A stretch of 60,407 bases of DNA from Lachnospiraceae bacterium (GTDB lineage Bacteria; Bacillota; Clostridia; Lachnospirales; Lachnospiraceae), in contig CAAEMZ010000027.1 of NCBI GenBank assembly GCA_900757195.1, positions 1 to 60,407 of the forward strand. Reading direction: 5' to 3'. The notes under the pieces were generated by a model. That model ran no database searches. It saw only the letters and a list, made by a program, of their open reading frames with translations, and was not told the DNA's origin. The first letter of the stretch is position 1; the number at the start of each line of letters is the position of its first letter. Below, piece after piece: positions 58,876-60,407 of this stretch. Made by a program: the position numbers and the translations under genes.

Positions 58876-60407
58876 TTAGAGAATAGCACCCACGTAACAC
58901 ATAACACAAACGATAACTATGTAAAGGGCACACCATTTAATTGTAGCGCTCATGATCTTACCATCGGAACCTGCCACACTGATGGCTGCTGCAGCCATCG
59001 CAATACTCTGTGGAGAAATCATCTTACCTGCGGTTGCACCTGCGGAGTTTGCAGCTACCAGCCAGTATGGGTCGATATTTAACTGACCAGCGATTTCTGT
59101 CTGCAGTTTTGCGAACATAACACATGCAGATGTTGCACTACCTGTAACGAAACATCCAATACCACCGATTAATGGAGCAATGATCGGGTAGAAGCCGCCT
59201 GTCAGAGCAACTAAACCATTTGCCAGTGCAAGTACCATACCTGCATAACCCATTAACTTAGCGATAGAAACGATAAATACTACAGTAACAACGGCTTTCC
59301 AGTATTTCTTAATTGTATTTACAAATTCAACACCAAGATCGCCAACGCTTGCGCCCTGAATCAAAGCGCCGATAATACCTGCGAGGAACATCCACACACC
59401 CGGTGTGTTGATCCATGCGAAGGAAACTTTTGCTCCGCCTTCGCCGGCATAGAATACAAATGTTGATTTGATTGCGCCCAATGCCTGATTCACAGGAGGA
59501 ACCAGTTTGGAAGAACCAAGAATAAAGATAACGATCAATACGTAAGGAATCCATGCTTTCACTGCGCTCATCTGAGGTGCGGACGGCGCTGCTGCAGCTT
59601 CCATTTCGTCTTTCTTTTCAAGGAGATATTCTTCCGGAATATCTGCACTGGATCTGCGTCCCATAAAGATGACAACAACGAGTGAAATTAAAGCACCGAT
59701 CGTAACTGCAAGTTCAGGACCGACAAATGCTGCGATTGCGTAGAACGGAACATAGAATGAAACTACGGAAGCAACTGTAATGCCGATAACGCCCTTGAAA
59801 GCTTTTGTAGATTTACCTACCAGTAAAATAATAACGAATGGTGACAGGATACAGAGGCCGCTCAGCAGAAGCGCTGTAGGACCGGATAAAATACCTGCAT
59901 CAATGGCTGCTGTATTTGCCGCACTGATCGTCGGTGTACCAATAGCACCGAATGCAGGAGATGCTGCATTACCGATCAGACAGATAACTGCGGATGCGAT
60001 CGGGTCAAATCCAAGACCAACCATCATCGCTGCCGGAATAGCAACGGCTGTACCGAAACCTGCGATACCTTCCATGAAGTTACCGAAGCACCATCCAAGA
60101 AGCAGCGCTGCGATACGTTTATCATTGGAAACGGATGCCAGCATGTTCTTAATAACATCCATAGCGCCTGTCCGTAAACTCAGATTATAAACGAACATCG
60201 CACCAAACATAATAATACCAATTGGCCATACTGCGGACAATGCACCTTCAACGGTACCTGTCGCAACTTCCATCACTGTCATTTTATAAACAGCGATACA
60301 TTCAATCGCCGTAATGATGAGACCAATACCACAGGCATTAAAACCTGACATCTTGAATACTGTCATGGAGATAATCAACCATGCAATCGGTATAACCGCG
60401 AGAATAA
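58876..60407 (-). CDS. lctP: L-lactate permease (LctP family), copy 2, 5' partial
   Basis: The frame stays open to the window's right edge (…AVIPIAWLIISMTVFKMSGF), so the N-terminus is outside; about 510 residues are visible. LctP blocks: GWCFGNFMEGIAGFGTAVA, GTPTISAANTAA, GCFVTGSATSACVMFAKLQTE and AANSAGATAGKMISPQSIA. It is clearly diverged from copy 1, including a shorter cytosolic loop rich in Glu/Lys (ADIPEEYLLEKKDEMEAA). It is next to a FadR-type regulator. Likely substrate lactate or a related 2-hydroxyacid. Confidence 0.93.
   Translation of the reverse strand, partial: ILAVIPIAWLIISMTVFKMSGFNACGIGLIITAIECIAVYKMTVMEVATGTVEGALSAVWPIGIIMFGAMFVYNLSLRTGAMDVIKNMLASVSNDKRIAALLLGWCFGNFMEGIAGFGTAVAIPAAMMVGLGFDPIASAVICLIGNAASPAFGAIGTPTISAANTAAIDAGILSGPTALLLSGLCILSPFVIILLVGKSTKAFKGVIGITVASVVSFYVPFYAIAAFVGPELAVTIGALISLVVVIFMGRRSSADIPEEYLLEKKDEMEAAAAPSAPQMSAVKAWIPYVLIVIFILGSSKLVPPVNQALGAIKSTFVFYAGEGGAKVSFAWINTPGVWMFLAGIIGALIQGASVGDLGVEFVNTIKKYWKAVVTVVFIVSIAKLMGYAGMVLALANGLVALTGGFYPIIAPLIGGIGCFVTGSATSACVMFAKLQTEIAGQLNIDPYWLVAANSAGATAGKMISPQSIAMAAAAISVAGSDGKIMSATIKWCALYIVIVCVMCYVGAIL

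Overview
The window is a moderately GC, gene-dense bacterial chromosome segment. The gene content points to a spore-forming anaerobic Firmicute of the Clostridia, most likely a Lachnospiraceae-like gut fermenter. Evidence: SpoVT, MecA, GdpP, MutS2, YhaM, a 2[4Fe-4S] ferredoxin, rubrerythrin, the [FeFe]-hydrogenase maturase HydF, butyryl-CoA dehydrogenase with EtfBA, DUF1858 and C_GCAxxG_C_C proteins, and strong AGGAGG ribosome sites. The genus cannot be fixed from sequence reading alone. No rRNA, tRNA, CRISPR array, intact insertion sequence or prophage was seen.

Layout. 1-5.7 kb: an Rpn-like protein cut by the window edge, a GH18 lipoprotein, mecA, DUF1858 protein, ferredoxin and a MerR-type regulator. 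5.8-9.7 kb: the housekeeping run gdpP-rplI-dnaB (minus strand). 9.8-15.2 kb: DJ-1-like protein, C_GCAxxG_C_C protein, lactate permease 1, a split UxaA-type dehydratase and spoVT. 15.3-19.4 kb: an HD hydrolase, a small Cys-rich protein, and an overlapping cassette of glycolipid glycosyltransferase, polysaccharide deacetylase and flippase-like protein. 19.5-25.4 kb: oxidative-stress and metal genes (Crp/Fnr regulator, rubrerythrin, DtxR-like regulator, feoA-feoA-feoB plus a 45-aa Cys-rich partner, CDF transporter). 25.5-29.8 kb: an accessory patch (AraC-GGDEF regulator, MFS, VOC, DUF169, a radical-SAM remnant, an NTF2-like protein). 29.9-43.7 kb: RNA/DNA maintenance genes (rlmD, yhaM, mutS2, trmL, nth, exonuclease, two radical-SAM proteins) and a NifX-like fusion. 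43.9-60.4 kb: serine acetyltransferase, then fermentation genes: marR / crt-CoA transferase-GntP permease, bcd-etfB-etfA, degV, hydF, a FadR-type regulator and lactate permease 2 (cut by the right edge).

How the genes may work together. Two LctP permeases, a propionate-CoA-transferase-like enzyme, crotonase and Bcd/EtfAB suggest a lactate- or hydroxyacid-using, short-chain-fatty-acid-producing anaerobe. HydF implies a [FeFe] hydrogenase elsewhere. Several control sites can be read: a Rex-like palindrome over the lactate permease 1 promoter, TGGTnnnACCA operators upstream of it, matched TTAGTnATnACTAA-type palindromes at the two feo control points, and a TTCAAG-type inverted repeat between marR and crt.

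The least explained sequences are a five-unit 75-bp tandem array plus a long hairpin between yhaM and mutS2, and a dispersed ~135-bp element with RNA-like hairpins present in two diverged copies. These are the strongest candidates for something undescribed. I did not find a clear new multi-gene defence or biosynthetic system.
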